DNA of 64,000 bases from Saprospiraceae bacterium (GTDB lineage Bacteria; Bacteroidota; Bacteroidia; Chitinophagales; Saprospiraceae): NCBI GenBank assembly GCA_016714985.1, contig JADKBS010000015.1:1-64000 (forward strand), given 5' to 3'. A model generated the notes under the pieces. It ran no database searches. It saw only the letters and a program-made list of their open reading frames with translations, and had not been told where the DNA came from. Every line of letters begins with the position of its first letter. Position 1 is the first letter of the stretch. Made by a program: the position numbers and the translations under genes. Positions 44,736 to 54,034 of this stretch are shown here, one piece after another.

Positions 44736-44808
44736 CTGAAACCTGCCCCCCCCTGAAACCTTTGAAACCTGAAACCCCCCCTGAAACCCCCTGAAACCTG
44801 AAACCCCC
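44736..44808. repeat. CTGAAACC array, copy 3, at a convergent gene junction
   Basis: CTGAAACC units separated by C runs fill this stretch, just beyond the MocA stop and over the 3' end of the gene on the other strand. On the minus strand it reads GGTTTCAGG and would encode a Gly/Phe-rich tail. C and G runs here make the reading frame uncertain. Confidence 0.75.
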
Positions 44809-45142
44809 CCACCACTTCCAGCAGCCATTTCTTCTCCACCAGTTGCTCGGTCTTGAGATTTCATCCCGCAATTGGGCGACCGCCTCCTTGTCGTAGTGAT
44901 CAACAGAGAGCAGGCGGTTCACGAACTTGAGGAGGTTCAAGTAACCGTTTCGGGGCACGGTACCAAGCTCCCGATGGCGATAGATGAAGTTCTTGAAACT
45001 GGTAATGAGCGAACTGAGGGCGTCCCGTTCGTTTTTTTCAAAATAGATGCGCAACAACATGCGGCGGGCACTTAGGTTGTGGCTGAGGTCGTCGAAGTCG
45101 GCCCTTTGCAACAGTTCCATCGCTTTTTCATAGTCAGGCTTT

Positions 45143-45577
45143 TCAAAATAAAATATGGCGAGGTTGTAATTGTAGGTGCTCTCCCGGTATTTTAGCTCGA
45201 TGTGGTCGGTATTCCGTGATAAAATGCTCCACCCAGTTGAAATCCTTGAGTATCAGCCCCGCCAGGACGATATTGTTGTAGGTAAACCTCGAAAGCAGGT
45301 TGTTCTCCAGGAATGCCTTGGTCGCCAGCCCTTCCTTGTAAAGCTCAAACGCCTCCTGCAAAAATGCCCGCTCGCCCCGGTTGGAGCGCCCGATGCAATA
45401 ATTGATGGCCACGAGGTAAAGGTCCTTCACCTCGTTGGGGGGGAGGCTGGCGTGCTGGGTGCGCATGAGCGTGCGCAGCGCTTCGAACCAGCGTAGGCTG
45501 TCGGGGTCAGTCAGGGCCTTGTAGCAGTGGTAGTAGGTTGATGGCTGGCACCTCTTGGTAGCGGTTCTGCTCCACAA
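45143..45577 (-). CDS. Fragment of the helical protein (middle part)
   Basis: Longest intact piece of the middle of the gene at 44710-46206. It is helical and TPR-like (LYLVAINYCIGRSNRGERAFLQEAFELYKEG). Not an independent gene. Confidence 0.45.
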   Translation of the reverse strand: MWSRTATKRCQPSTYYHCYKALTDPDSLRWFEALRTLMRTQHASLPPNEVKDLYLVAINYCIGRSNRGERAFLQEAFELYKEGLATKAFLENNLLSRFTYNNIVLAGLILKDFNWVEHFITEYRPHRAKIPGEHLQLQPRHILF

Positions 45578-45591
45578 GGCTCAGTACGGCG

Positions 45592-46206
45592 TCAATCAGC
45601 GGTTGGTCGAAGGCATCCACCTTGGCCACGGCCCTGTGGGTGACGAGTGTGCAGGCTTCCCACAGTTTTTTGCCAAAAAATAATGCGTGAGCGACTCCGA
45701 AAACTCCTTGAACGAAGCCATGCTGGTGCGGCTTTCCTGCTTCGCAAAATATGTTTTTCGAGGTGCAGTTGAAAGGCATTGAAATGGTGTTCGGCATCTT
45801 CGTAGGGGTGGTTTTCCAGCGTCTTTTCCACCGATTTTATCTCCTTCTCGAACAGCCGGGGAAGATTGCGTTTCCGCAACGCCCTTGCGAGCAAAATCCC
45901 TTTCCCGACGGCGTCGCCCTCCCGTTCCTTGTGCACGATGTATTCTTTCATCACGGCATAAAGGAACGACATGGCATAATCGAACTTGGCCGCATCGAAC
46001 GGCTCGTCTGGGAAGATTGCGGCAAATACAAGGCTCCGTTCCACTATTGCCTCGTCCTTATAAGGGAAGTGCAGGTAAAGGTAGTCGTACAGGTCGGCAA
46101 CGTCCTTGCGCTGGTTGAACGCAGGGGATCGCACGAACTTGCCGAGCTCCCGTTGCTCGCTTTTTTCCAATGCTTTGAACAGTTCGAGTAGGCGGCTTTT
46201 ATGCAT
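45592..46206 (-). CDS. Fragment of the helical protein (N-terminal part)
   Basis: Intact N-terminal piece of the gene at 44710-46206, starting MHKSRLLELFKALEKSEQRE. It is sensible to about EKHI and then reads out of frame (LRSRKAAPAWLRSR). Not complete. Confidence 0.5.
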   Translation of the reverse strand: MHKSRLLELFKALEKSEQRELGKFVRSPAFNQRKDVADLYDYLYLHFPYKDEAIVERSLVFAAIFPDEPFDAAKFDYAMSFLYAVMKEYIVHKEREGDAVGKGILLARALRKRNLPRLFEKEIKSVEKTLENHPYEDAEHHFNAFQLHLEKHILRSRKAAPAWLRSRSFRSRSRIIFWQKTVGSLHTRHPQGRGQGGCLRPTAD

Positions 46207-46508
46207 GGTGGTACAAATCAACTTGCTGAATTGCCGCAGGCATCAAAAAAAAACTGCGCCAATCTGTTTGAGCGTCTTTGTTTAATTTTGAGAAACATCG
46301 CTCAAATACCCTTGCAATATAAGTATATTTACTAATTAGGTTCAAAATAAAGATTGAGAAACCGATTTATTTGTTGTTGCTCCGCAATGCTTATAGCCGC
46401 AATTTTGTACCGTTGAGAAAACTTCGCCTCCCCCCGGGCACATTCGAGACCACTGAATTGTAAATTTGATGAACAACCGTCAAGGTAAATATAGCAGTAA
46501 GGCATCCC

Positions 46509-47198
46509 GTGTTTTTGCCGCTCGCTGGCCAATCCATTTATTGGTCGGCCTGTTCATCTTTGCGGTCCCCTCCTTCGGCGTTAGCGCAAACCAACACTTG
46601 GCGGCAAGACCTGAACTTTGGCAGCTACGACTTTGCAAGGGGCCTGTTCCCTACTCCCGATGGCGGTTATGTGGCAGCGGGCCACACGGGCAACGGCCCC
46701 GACCTACACGACGTGTTCATGGTAAAGCTGGATGCCTTCGGCAACGAGCAGTGGCGGCGAACTTATGGTGGCCCTGAACACGACATCATTGACGACTTCA
46801 AACAAACCTCCGATGGCGGCTACTTGCTCTCTGCGGAACCAGCTTTGTACCCGGCCCTACGAGTTTCGATTTTCGCCTCATCAAGACCGACTACCTCGGC
46901 AACGTCATTTGGAACAAAACATACCGGCACCGCTGCCATTGATTTTTCGAGGTCAGCTATCGAGACTTCCGACGGCGGTTATGCCATCGTGGGGCGCTCC
47001 GACAACGGCACGGATGTAGGCATTCTGCTCATAAAGACCGATGCAAACGGCAACGAGATTTGGTCGAACACCTATGGCGGTATCGGCGATGACGAGGCAT
47101 GGGGCATTGCAGAAACAATTGACAATCAATTGATTATCACAGGCCAATCCGCCAGTTTTTGGGGCTGGCGACCAAGACGTTTACCTCGCCAAGATTGA
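46509..47198 (+). CDS. Fragment of the T9SS propeller-like protein (blades 1-4)
   Basis: This is the longest readable piece of the N-terminal half, with four WRxxYGG-type blade ends. It is itself interrupted near 46840-46935, where the sense passes to another frame (GTSFVPGPTSFDFRLIKTDYLGNVIWNKTY). Confidence 0.45.
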   Translation: MFLPLAGQSIYWSACSSLRSPPSALAQTNTWRQDLNFGSYDFARGLFPTPDGGYVAAGHTGNGPDLHDVFMVKLDAFGNEQWRRTYGGPEHDIIDDFKQTSDGGYLLSAEPALYPALRVSIFASSRPTTSATSFGTKHTGTAAIDFSRSAIETSDGGYAIVGRSDNGTDVGILLIKTDANGNEIWSNTYGGIGDDEAWGIAETIDNQLIITGQSASFWGWRPRRLPRQD

Positions 47199-47262
47199 CC
47201 TCGACGGCAACTTCCAATGGTTCCAGACCTTTGGCGGATCCGACAACGATTTTGCCTTCGAC

Positions 47263-47733
47263 GTGCAAGCAGTAGCAACTGGTGGCTATGTCGTTGGCGG
47301 CACCACAAGGAGCTTTGGCGCTGGCGACTACGACGTTTACCTCCTCAAAATCAGCGACAACGGCATTTTGGAATGGTCGCAGACCTATGGCGGCGCCTTC
47401 GGCGAATGGGGCACTTACATCGCCCAAATACCGGGCGGAGGCTTTGCCTTGGCAGGCTCCACCCAGCGCTTCAACAACTGGTTCGATGATGTTTACCTCG
47501 TGCGCACCGATGCCGATGGCGCATTGCTTTGGCAGCAGAGCTATGTCCGTGACCGCAAGGACATACCGCACTCGATCGAATTATTGCAAGATGGCAGTTT
47601 TGCCATTGCTGCCCACAGCCGGGTGGACGACGTGAACGGCAGCGTGCTAAACAGCACAGGGGCAGGTTTTCCGCATCGGCCCTACGGGCCAACTGCTGTC
47701 GAACTACGTGCAAGGGCAGGTATTTTTCGATGA
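47263..47733 (+). CDS. Fragment of the T9SS propeller-like protein (middle blades)
   Basis: It carries YDVYLLKISDNGILEWSQTYGG and WFDDVYLVRTDADGALLWQQSY blades in good frame, then shifts near 47670 into the frame that reads VQGQVFFDENNDCLP. Confidence 0.45.
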   Translation: MQAVATGGYVVGGTTRSFGAGDYDVYLLKISDNGILEWSQTYGGAFGEWGTYIAQIPGGGFALAGSTQRFNNWFDDVYLVRTDADGALLWQQSYVRDRKDIPHSIELLQDGSFAIAAHSRVDDVNGSVLNSTGAGFPHRPYGPTAVELRARAGIFR

Positions 47734-48550
47734 AAACAACGACTGCCTGCCCACGGCCAATGAGCAGCATTTTGGCGGATGGCACCTCACCGCCACCAAA
47801 ATTGGCACTGGAGGTGGCGTGGTGTTCCATGGCATCACAGACCATGACGGGCGCTTCTCCATCTTGACCGATACGCAAGCGGCTACGAACTCCGGCTCTT
47901 TGCCCCGAATGCCTATTGGCAACCCTGCCAAAACGATCTGCCCATTGCGCAAGCAAGCCCATTTGACACCACGTTGGCGGACTTTCCCCTGCAGGTGGGC
48001 ATCGCCTGCCCCGAAATCGAAGTGGACGTGGCGACTACGGCCTTAACGCCTTGTTCGTCAGCCATTTGCGAAGTAAAATACTGTAATATCGGCACAGCCG
48101 AAGCAGTAGGGCAATGGCGGATGTGACATTGGACAGCGCATTGAACTTTATTGCTTCGCAACAACCCCTATTGGCACAAGTGGGCCGAACATGGACTTTC
48201 GACCTCGGGAATTTGGCCGTCGGCGATTGTGGCAGTTTCTCCATCGAAACCTTTTTGGATTGCGATGCAGCTATCGGCAGGGCGCACCTCGTAACTGCCA
48301 TGGCGATGCCCAGTGTGCTGCCTCCCGCCCGACCCACAATGGGACGGTGCCAGCCTCAGCGTGTCTGCCGTTTGCGATGCGGACAGTGTGCGCTTTTGAT
48401 TGCAAACAATGGGTCTGGCGGCATGTCCGACCCGCTGCTGAGCATCATCGTGGAAGACCAGATTCTAACTAGGGCCATCCAGTTGCAGTTGGAACCATTT
48501 GAAACCCAAGATTTCCTGCATCCCACAACAACAAAACGCTGCGCCTCGAA

Positions 48551-49336
48551 GTGCCGCAAACACCTGGCCACCCCGGCAGGAGCCGCCCATCGGTGAGCAT
48601 CGAGGCATGTGGCAGCAGCACGGGCTTCGTGACCATCTTCCCGCAGGACGACGCCAACCCGTTCCGCTCCATACATGCCATGGAAAACGAGGTGGTGCCT
48701 ACGGCAAACACGGCATTGGCCTCCCCAGAAGGCATTGACAACCAGCATCTTATAGCACAGAACACCGACATCGGATACCTCATTCGGTTCCAGAACACCA
48801 GCGAAGACACGGCCTCCTCTGTGGTCATCCTCGACACGCTCTCTCGCTGGTTGGACGTGACGACGGTGCGCCAAGGAACCAGCAGCCACCCCTACATACT
48901 GACGGTGAACAATGACGGGGTGCTCGAATTTGCCATCGAAAACGCTGCGCTGCCGCCTGCTACCGATAACGATACAGCTTCTATCGGCTATGTCAAGTTT
49001 CGGGTAAGCCAAGTGGCCGATGCGCCGTTCGACAGCACCATCCTGAACCGGGCAAGCATCAGTTTCGACTACCAACAGCCTGTGGCCAAGCCGCAGTATT
49101 TCCATACCATCAAAAAACCGCAAATCTTTAACATTTCAGACGTGAGCCTCTGTACGGGGGGACTCTATGGGGGTGTCGCCTGGGAAAGCGACACCACTTT
49201 TTTTGAAACGACGGTACTGCCCTTGTTCAACAGCCTGAACTTTGTGCAGCTAAATATAGGCCAGTTCGGCGCAACGGTGGTGCTTGACACCTTCACCGTC
49301 CGGTATGCCGCTGAACGGCTGGTTGCTGGAAAATGA
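48551..49336 (+). CDS. Fragment of the T9SS propeller-like protein (pre-sorting domain)
   Basis: The readable part starts around 48595 and contains IGYLIRFQNTSEDTASSVVILDTLSRWLDVTTVR and FRVSQVADAPFDSTILNRASISFDYQQPV, a domain commonly found just before T9SS sorting signals. It slips out of frame near 49310, where the sorting domain begins. Confidence 0.45.
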   Translation: MPQTPGHPGRSRPSVSIEACGSSTGFVTIFPQDDANPFRSIHAMENEVVPTANTALASPEGIDNQHLIAQNTDIGYLIRFQNTSEDTASSVVILDTLSRWLDVTTVRQGTSSHPYILTVNNDGVLEFAIENAALPPATDNDTASIGYVKFRVSQVADAPFDSTILNRASISFDYQQPVAKPQYFHTIKKPQIFNISDVSLCTGGLYGGVAWESDTTFFETTVLPLFNSLNFVQLNIGQFGATVVLDTFTVRYAAERLVAGK

Positions 49337-49796
49337 TACGACCATCGTGGAGAATATTGAACTTGGGGCGGGTTGCGACAGCATCGTGGTGTGGAACGTG
49401 GAGGTGCGCCCATCCGCCACGGGTGAACAGAATAGTTCCAATATCCGAATCTCCCCCAATCCTTTTAACGACTACTTGATTTTTGAAACAAGTCAGCATT
49501 TTGAATCCATCCAAATTTTCAACCCCTTGGCCAACACCTAACCGTATCCAGTGATTTTCACCAAAACCTGCTTGAAAAGCGCCAATTTGTCATTTCCACA
49601 ATTAACTGGCAACCTGGCGTTTATTATATATTTGCCAAGAATTCCGCACAGACATCATCTCCGATCAAGTTGGTCAAGCACTGACAAAACGAAAGCTCCA
49701 CTTTTGATTGAGGTGATCATGAACAATGGGTGGGCTGGCCAATGGCCATCCGACTGAACCTTTCGCATCACCATCCTTGCCAATAACATAATCACC

Positions 49797-52013
49797 ATGA
49801 AGAACACCAACTGGATTGGGGGGGCTTCGGATTTACGATTGCCCTGTCCGTCCGGCAGGCGGGGATTTACGATTGGGTGGCAAGCTGGCAATCATCCTTT
49901 CGTTCCAATCGCACTAAAGTCATTGCTGCTTTCATTGTTCTTAACCCTATCGCTTAAAACTTACGCACAGAGCGTCTCGCTCACTCCCATTACCTCCGGC
50001 TTCAACTGGCTTGCCGGCGTGGAACGGGCACCGGGCGACCTCCGGCTCTACGCCTTCACAAAGGAAGGCTACGTCCACATCATCAACACGGATGGCACGA
50101 TTGTGCAGCCGCCTTTCCTCAACATCAGCGCACAGGCCAACAATAGCTGGAACAACGAGCAGGGCCTCGTCGGCCTTGCATTCCATCCGCAATACCAGTC
50201 CAATGGGTTGTTCTATGTTTTTTACAACCAAAAGAACACGGGCATCTGCACTATCAGCCGCTTCATGCGCAGCGCCGCCAACCCCGACCAGGCTGACCCC
50301 ATCAGCGAGGGCATCCTGCTCACCTACGAGCACCCGCTGCCCAACCACGTCGGCGGCTGCCTGAAGTTCGGCCCGGATGGCTACCTCTACATCGGCACCG
50401 GCGACGGCGGCGGGGGTGGCGACCCCGAGGCCAGCGGCCAGAACATGCTCTCCTTCAAAGGCAAAATCCTGCGCATTGACGTGGGCGACCAAGGCAACGC
50501 CTACACCATTCCGACCGACAACCCCTACCCCAATGCAGTGGACTCCATCGCCCCTGAAATATGGGCGTCGGGCCTGCGCAACCCTTGGCGCTTCAATTTC
50601 GACACCTGGACGGGCGACCTATGGATAGCCGACGTGGGCCAGGACGAACGGGAGGAAATCAACTTCCAGCCCGCCAACAGCCCCGGCGGCGTGAACTACG
50701 GCTGGAGCTGCATGGAAGGCACCTTGCCCTATAATCCCAACCAATGCTTTGCCTGGAACACCCTCACTGGCCCGCTCTACGAATACAACCACGATGGGCA
50801 GGAATGCAGCATCACGGGGGGCACGGTTTACAGGGGCACCAAGTACGCCGACCTGTTTGGCAAGTACCTCTTCACCGACTATTGTGCAGGCAAAATCTGG
50901 GCACTGGCCAACGACGGCGTACCGACCGTGGTGCAAGTGGGCAATTTCAACGACAACGATTTCACGGCCCTCGAAGCGGACAACTCAGGCGAACTCTATG
51001 CCGTGGGCTTCAACACCAACAAGGTTTATAAAATCACCAGCAACAACTGCGCCCCGGTGGCCTGGCTGGTGGCCGAGCCGACCGCTACGTTGCCGCTCGG
51101 CGGCACCCTGCAATTGAATGCCTACGGCAACGACCTGAACTACCAATGGCTACTGAACGGCCAACCCATCGCTGGCGCAAACAGCAGCTCATTGACCGTG
51201 AACGCTGCTGGCACTTACAGCGTGCAGGTGACGAACCCTGCCAATGGCTGCTCGAACACCTCCAACGAAACAGTAGTGACCGCTCCTGTAGCGTTGAGCG
51301 CCACTATCGAGACCTTCAACGTGTCGTGCTTTGGCGAAGCCGATGGAACCGCAACGGTCGTAGCGATGGGTGGCAGCCAGAACTATACCTACCTATGGAG
51401 CAATGGGGCCACGACCGCCAGTATCCAGGGATTGCCAGCAGGCAGTTATACGGTGACGGTGGGCGATGGGAATGGCAGTGTGGCTTTGACAGTTTCTATA
51501 ACTGAGCCGTTTGAATTAGGTGTCTCTATAGGAGCTTCATCACCGAGTTCACCATTCCTCCAAGATGGGATCATGTGGGCTGAACCCTATGGAGGGACAC
51601 CACCTTACGGGTTCGTTTGGAGCACAGGTGCCGTCAGCGATACTATTTATAATTTAAATGGTAACTCTAGCTACAACTTAACAATTACTGATAGCAATGG
51701 GTGTACTTTGGAAAGAAGCCTTATGTTTCCGGTCTCAACACATGAACCGCTCATTCTATCCAACTTTCATACCTGGCCAAATCCGGTTTCGAACGAGTTG
51801 GCAGTTAATTTCAACCTGAGTCATGTCACTACAATGGGCATAGCTCTTTTCGATGCAGTGGGTCAACAAGTACAAACCATTCTGTCTCAGCAACGACTGG
51901 AAGCTGGAGAACAGCGTTTCACAGCACAAGTTGCGGCCTTGCCACAAGGCATGTATTCGGTGGTGATGAATGTGGATGGTAAAATATTGGGCAAGCGGGT
52001 GGTGAAGCTGTAA
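49797..52013 (+). CDS. Secreted glucose/sorbosone dehydrogenase-like protein with SprB-like repeats and T9SS tail
   Basis: The protein has 738 residues. After an unusual 35-residue leader comes a signal peptide (ALKSLLLSLFLTLSLKTYAQ). The propeller domain (about 60-420) resembles PQQ-dependent sugar dehydrogenases: NNEQGLVGLAFHPQY, NHVGGCLKFGPDGYLYIGTGDGG (H184, candidate catalytic base), EIWASGLRNPWRFNFD and WIADVGQDEREEIN. An Ig-like domain follows, then a SprB-like repeat (YLWSNGATTASIQGLPAGSYTVTV) and a C-terminal T9SS sorting domain (FHTWPNPVSNELAV…GMYSVVMNVDGKILGKRVVKL). It is probably a surface or extracellular enzyme oxidising sugars or aldoses. The 3' part (about 51490-51790) is clearly more AT-rich than the rest. 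Confidence 0.88.
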   Translation: MKNTNWIGGASDLRLPCPSGRRGFTIGWQAGNHPFVPIALKSLLLSLFLTLSLKTYAQSVSLTPITSGFNWLAGVERAPGDLRLYAFTKEGYVHIINTDGTIVQPPFLNISAQANNSWNNEQGLVGLAFHPQYQSNGLFYVFYNQKNTGICTISRFMRSAANPDQADPISEGILLTYEHPLPNHVGGCLKFGPDGYLYIGTGDGGGGGDPEASGQNMLSFKGKILRIDVGDQGNAYTIPTDNPYPNAVDSIAPEIWASGLRNPWRFNFDTWTGDLWIADVGQDEREEINFQPANSPGGVNYGWSCMEGTLPYNPNQCFAWNTLTGPLYEYNHDGQECSITGGTVYRGTKYADLFGKYLFTDYCAGKIWALANDGVPTVVQVGNFNDNDFTALEADNSGELYAVGFNTNKVYKITSNNCAPVAWLVAEPTATLPLGGTLQLNAYGNDLNYQWLLNGQPIAGANSSSLTVNAAGTYSVQVTNPANGCSNTSNETVVTAPVALSATIETFNVSCFGEADGTATVVAMGGSQNYTYLWSNGATTASIQGLPAGSYTVTVGDGNGSVALTVSITEPFELGVSIGASSPSSPFLQDGIMWAEPYGGTPPYGFVWSTGAVSDTIYNLNGNSSYNLTITDSNGCTLERSLMFPVSTHEPLILSNFHTWPNPVSNELAVNFNLSHVTTMGIALFDAVGQQVQTILSQQRLEAGEQRFTAQVAALPQGMYSVVMNVDGKILGKRVVKL

Positions 52014-52025
52014 AGCTTGACTTTT

Positions 52026-52090
52026 CGTTTTCTAAAAAAACAACCCTGTTAGCGTTTCGAACGCTAACAGGGTTGTTTTTTTAGAAAACG
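52026..52090. terminator. Perfect 31-bp-arm palindrome, probable terminator
   Basis: Both arms (52026-52056 and 52060-52090) match exactly around a 3-nt loop. The right arm ends in seven T after GGGTTG, so it can act as an intrinsic terminator for the dehydrogenase gene ending 13 bp upstream. Because the arms include the A and T runs it would work in both directions. Confidence 0.75.
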
Positions 52091-52159
52091 AACATATTTC
52101 CCATCCCACCAAAAACCGAACCCCGCCCCAATTGTCGTATATCCCTAAAAATCAACGCC

Positions 52160-52855
52160 ATGTTTTATAAGTTGCTGCTTTTACTTTTATTGCCCTTCCT
52201 CACTGCCAATTGCACCGAAAAGGAGCCTAAAACCGACATCGAGCCACCCAAAATGCTTACCTACCTCGCCCTCGGCGACTCCTACACCATCGGCCAATCA
52301 GTGAAGGAAGAAGAGCGATACCCTGTTCAACTGGCCGAAAAACTGCGCCCGCTCGGCCACGACATCAACCACGTTCGCATCATCGCAAAAACGGGCTGGA
52401 CAACCGACGAACTCGCAGCGGGCATTGCCAGCAGCAACCTCACCACCGACAGTACCTACGACCTCGTTTCCCTGCTCATCGGCGTCAACAACCAATACCG
52501 CTCCCGCCCCGTGGAGTCTTATAAGCCCGAGTTCACTGAACTGCTGAACCAAGCCATCGCCTTTGCCGGCGGCAGGAAGGAACGGGTCTTCGTCGTCTCC
52601 ATCCCCGATTATGCCTACACGCCCTTCGGCAATGGCCGAACCGACATCAGTGAGGGCATAGACGCCTACAACGCCGCCAACCGGGAAATCAGCGAAGGCA
52701 TGGGCATCCGCTATTTTGACATCACGCCCACTTCTCGGCAGGGCCTAGACGACCCCACGCTGGTGGCCAGCGATGGCCTGCACCCTTCCGGCAAGCAATA
52801 TGCGATATGGGTAAATGGGATGGTGGAGGGGGTGAAGGATATGTTGGGGAAATAG
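52160..52855 (+). CDS. SGNH/GDSL hydrolase lipoprotein
   Basis: The 231-residue protein has a lipoprotein signal (LLLLLLLPFLTANC, C18). SGNH blocks are present: GDSYTIG with nucleophile S41, LLIGVNNQ (block III, N110), and SDGLHPS with D205 and H208. The product is expected to be an envelope-anchored esterase acting on acyl groups of lipids or polysaccharides. It stands alone between the dehydrogenase terminator and the convergent polysaccharide operon. A role in deacylating surface polysaccharide is only inference. Confidence 0.9.
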   Translation: MFYKLLLLLLLPFLTANCTEKEPKTDIEPPKMLTYLALGDSYTIGQSVKEEERYPVQLAEKLRPLGHDINHVRIIAKTGWTTDELAAGIASSNLTTDSTYDLVSLLIGVNNQYRSRPVESYKPEFTELLNQAIAFAGGRKERVFVVSIPDYAYTPFGNGRTDISEGIDAYNAANREISEGMGIRYFDITPTSRQGLDDPTLVASDGLHPSGKQYAIWVNGMVEGVKDMLGK

Positions 52856-52935
52856 GCCACGAGTTTTTAAGCGTTGTTTCTCGGCACTCCCAACTGGTTG
52901 TACATGGCTCGAAACTTGGAACTCGTAGCTCAAAA

Positions 52936-54021
52936 CTACGCTATCACCCGCCCCAATTCCCCGGCAAATTGCCGTTCGGAGAAACGCTTTGCAAAAGCTC
53001 TCGCATTGGCAGAAAGGACTTGGTAGTTACTGGCAAATCCTTGTAGTTCCCGCAGTTTTTGGACGAGCATTGGCAGGTTGCGCTGGTCAACCCTGTAGCC
53101 GTTGAAGCCATCCTCCACCAGCTCTGCTGGGCCACCCACTGGTGGGCCGATGACGGGAAGCCCATAGCTCATCCCCTCCAAAAGGGTCATGCCGAACGCC
53201 TCCATACAGTCCACTGGGTGGGAGAGGTTGAGCACCACATGGGCTTCTTGGTAAAACGAATGCACATTGCGCTGCACCGGAAAGAGCACGAGATTGGCGG
53301 GCAATTCTTTACCCTCGAAGTGCCGAAGCACCTCGTTGTACGGGGTGCTCAACACCAGTACGAAGCGGAAATCGGGCAATAGGCCAGCGAGCTTTACATA
53401 TTCGTTCACCCCTTTGTACTCCTTCAAGGTGCATAGCATCAGCACCGTGAACTGCCCTGTTTTGGGCGACTTTGAAGAAAGATAAGCCTCGGCCCTTTTC
53501 ATGAAATCATCGGTCAGGCAGTTATAGACCACGCTGGATTTGACCCTTGGCATCGGTTCTTTTTCCTTCAAAAACTGGGACACATAGATGGCTTCCGAAG
53601 CGCAAACACTTGCCACCGACTTCATGAAGTTCTTCAGCAAAGGCGGGCTAATCTTGGTCTCGTGCAGGTGGTATATTACTTTTTTGCCCATAAGCCTGCC
53701 TGCCAGTGCCGCTCCAAAAGGCAGCAGGGTATTCACATAGACCACCGTGCCGGGCTTGGCTGCTAGTCGCAGCACTTTGAAGAATAGCTGCACCTGTGCA
53801 CGCAGCAGCGCCAAAAGCCGTTTTGCTTTATTTTCATGGAATTGGTAGCTGAAATGGTGGTAACGCACCTTTTCGATGTCGCTCAAAAAACCCTCGCCAC
53901 CTTTGGATGTGAGAATTTCGACCTGATGGCCTGCTGCCTGGAAATTCCGAACTGCCGTTGACAGTACCAATGGACTGCCGCTAAAGTCGTTCAATAAGTG
54001 AACGATCAAGATTTTTTTCAT
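52936..54021 (-). CDS. Glycosyltransferase family 4 protein
   Basis: The 361-residue protein has the GT-B two-domain layout: an N-terminal acceptor domain (ILIVHLLNDFSGSPLVLSTAVRNFQ) and a C-terminal donor domain with the GT4 motif E274-AFGMTLLE282-GMSYGLPVIG, where E274 and E282 should contact the sugar nucleotide. It has no signal peptide, so it should act at the cytoplasmic face of the inner membrane. It is the last gene of a four-gene minus-strand run; the spacer to the next glycosyltransferase is 13 bp, which suggests one transcript. Confidence 0.92.
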   Translation of the reverse strand: MKKILIVHLLNDFSGSPLVLSTAVRNFQAAGHQVEILTSKGGEGFLSDIEKVRYHHFSYQFHENKAKRLLALLRAQVQLFFKVLRLAAKPGTVVYVNTLLPFGAALAGRLMGKKVIYHLHETKISPPLLKNFMKSVASVCASEAIYVSQFLKEKEPMPRVKSSVVYNCLTDDFMKRAEAYLSSKSPKTGQFTVLMLCTLKEYKGVNEYVKLAGLLPDFRFVLVLSTPYNEVLRHFEGKELPANLVLFPVQRNVHSFYQEAHVVLNLSHPVDCMEAFGMTLLEGMSYGLPVIGPPVGGPAELVEDGFNGYRVDQRNLPMLVQKLRELQGFASNYQVLSANARAFAKRFSERQFAGELGRVIA

Positions 54022-54034
54022 GATTCATAGTTTT

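Larger units (their letters stand above)
44710..46206 (-). pseudogene. Helical protein of unknown function, broken by several frameshifts
   Basis: Pieces in different frames align end to end as one helical protein of roughly 470-500 residues: MHKSRLLELFKALEKSEQRELGKFVRSPAFNQR (from ATG 46206), KLWEACTLVTHRAVAKVDAFDQPLIDAVL (about 45570-45665), LYYHCYKALTDPDSLRWFEALRTLMRTQHASLP (about 45430-45530), YNLAIFYFEKPDYEKAMELLQRADFDDLSHNLSARR (about 45065-45175), and TEQLVEKKWLLEVVGG at the end. At least four frame changes are needed (near 45740, 45680, 45535, 45190 and 44870). The opening resembles hypothetical proteins of Saprospiraceae. There is no signal peptide. The stop, TAA on the complement of 44710-44712, overlaps the MocA stop on the other strand. 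Confidence 0.6.
46469..49684 (+). pseudogene. T9SS-secreted propeller-like surface protein, broken by many frameshifts
   Basis: Fragments in all three frames assemble into one secreted protein of roughly 1070 residues. The signal peptide is in one frame (from ATG 46469, …IHLLVGLFIFAVPSFGVSA). Repeated blades of the form (S/D)GGY…GH/G…D.…D.…L.K.D..GN..W..TYGG lie in the next frames (46590-47650). A middle region with paired-Cys strands (48000-48600), a domain beginning VQGQVFFDENNDCLP (47708), and an NTSEDTASSVVILDTLSRWLD domain (48780-49130) follow. A T9SS sorting domain runs RISPNPFNDYLIF, then, in another frame, WQPGVYYIFAKNSAQTSSPIKLVKH, ending at TGA 49682-49684. More than eight frame changes are needed. 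Confidence 0.65.
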
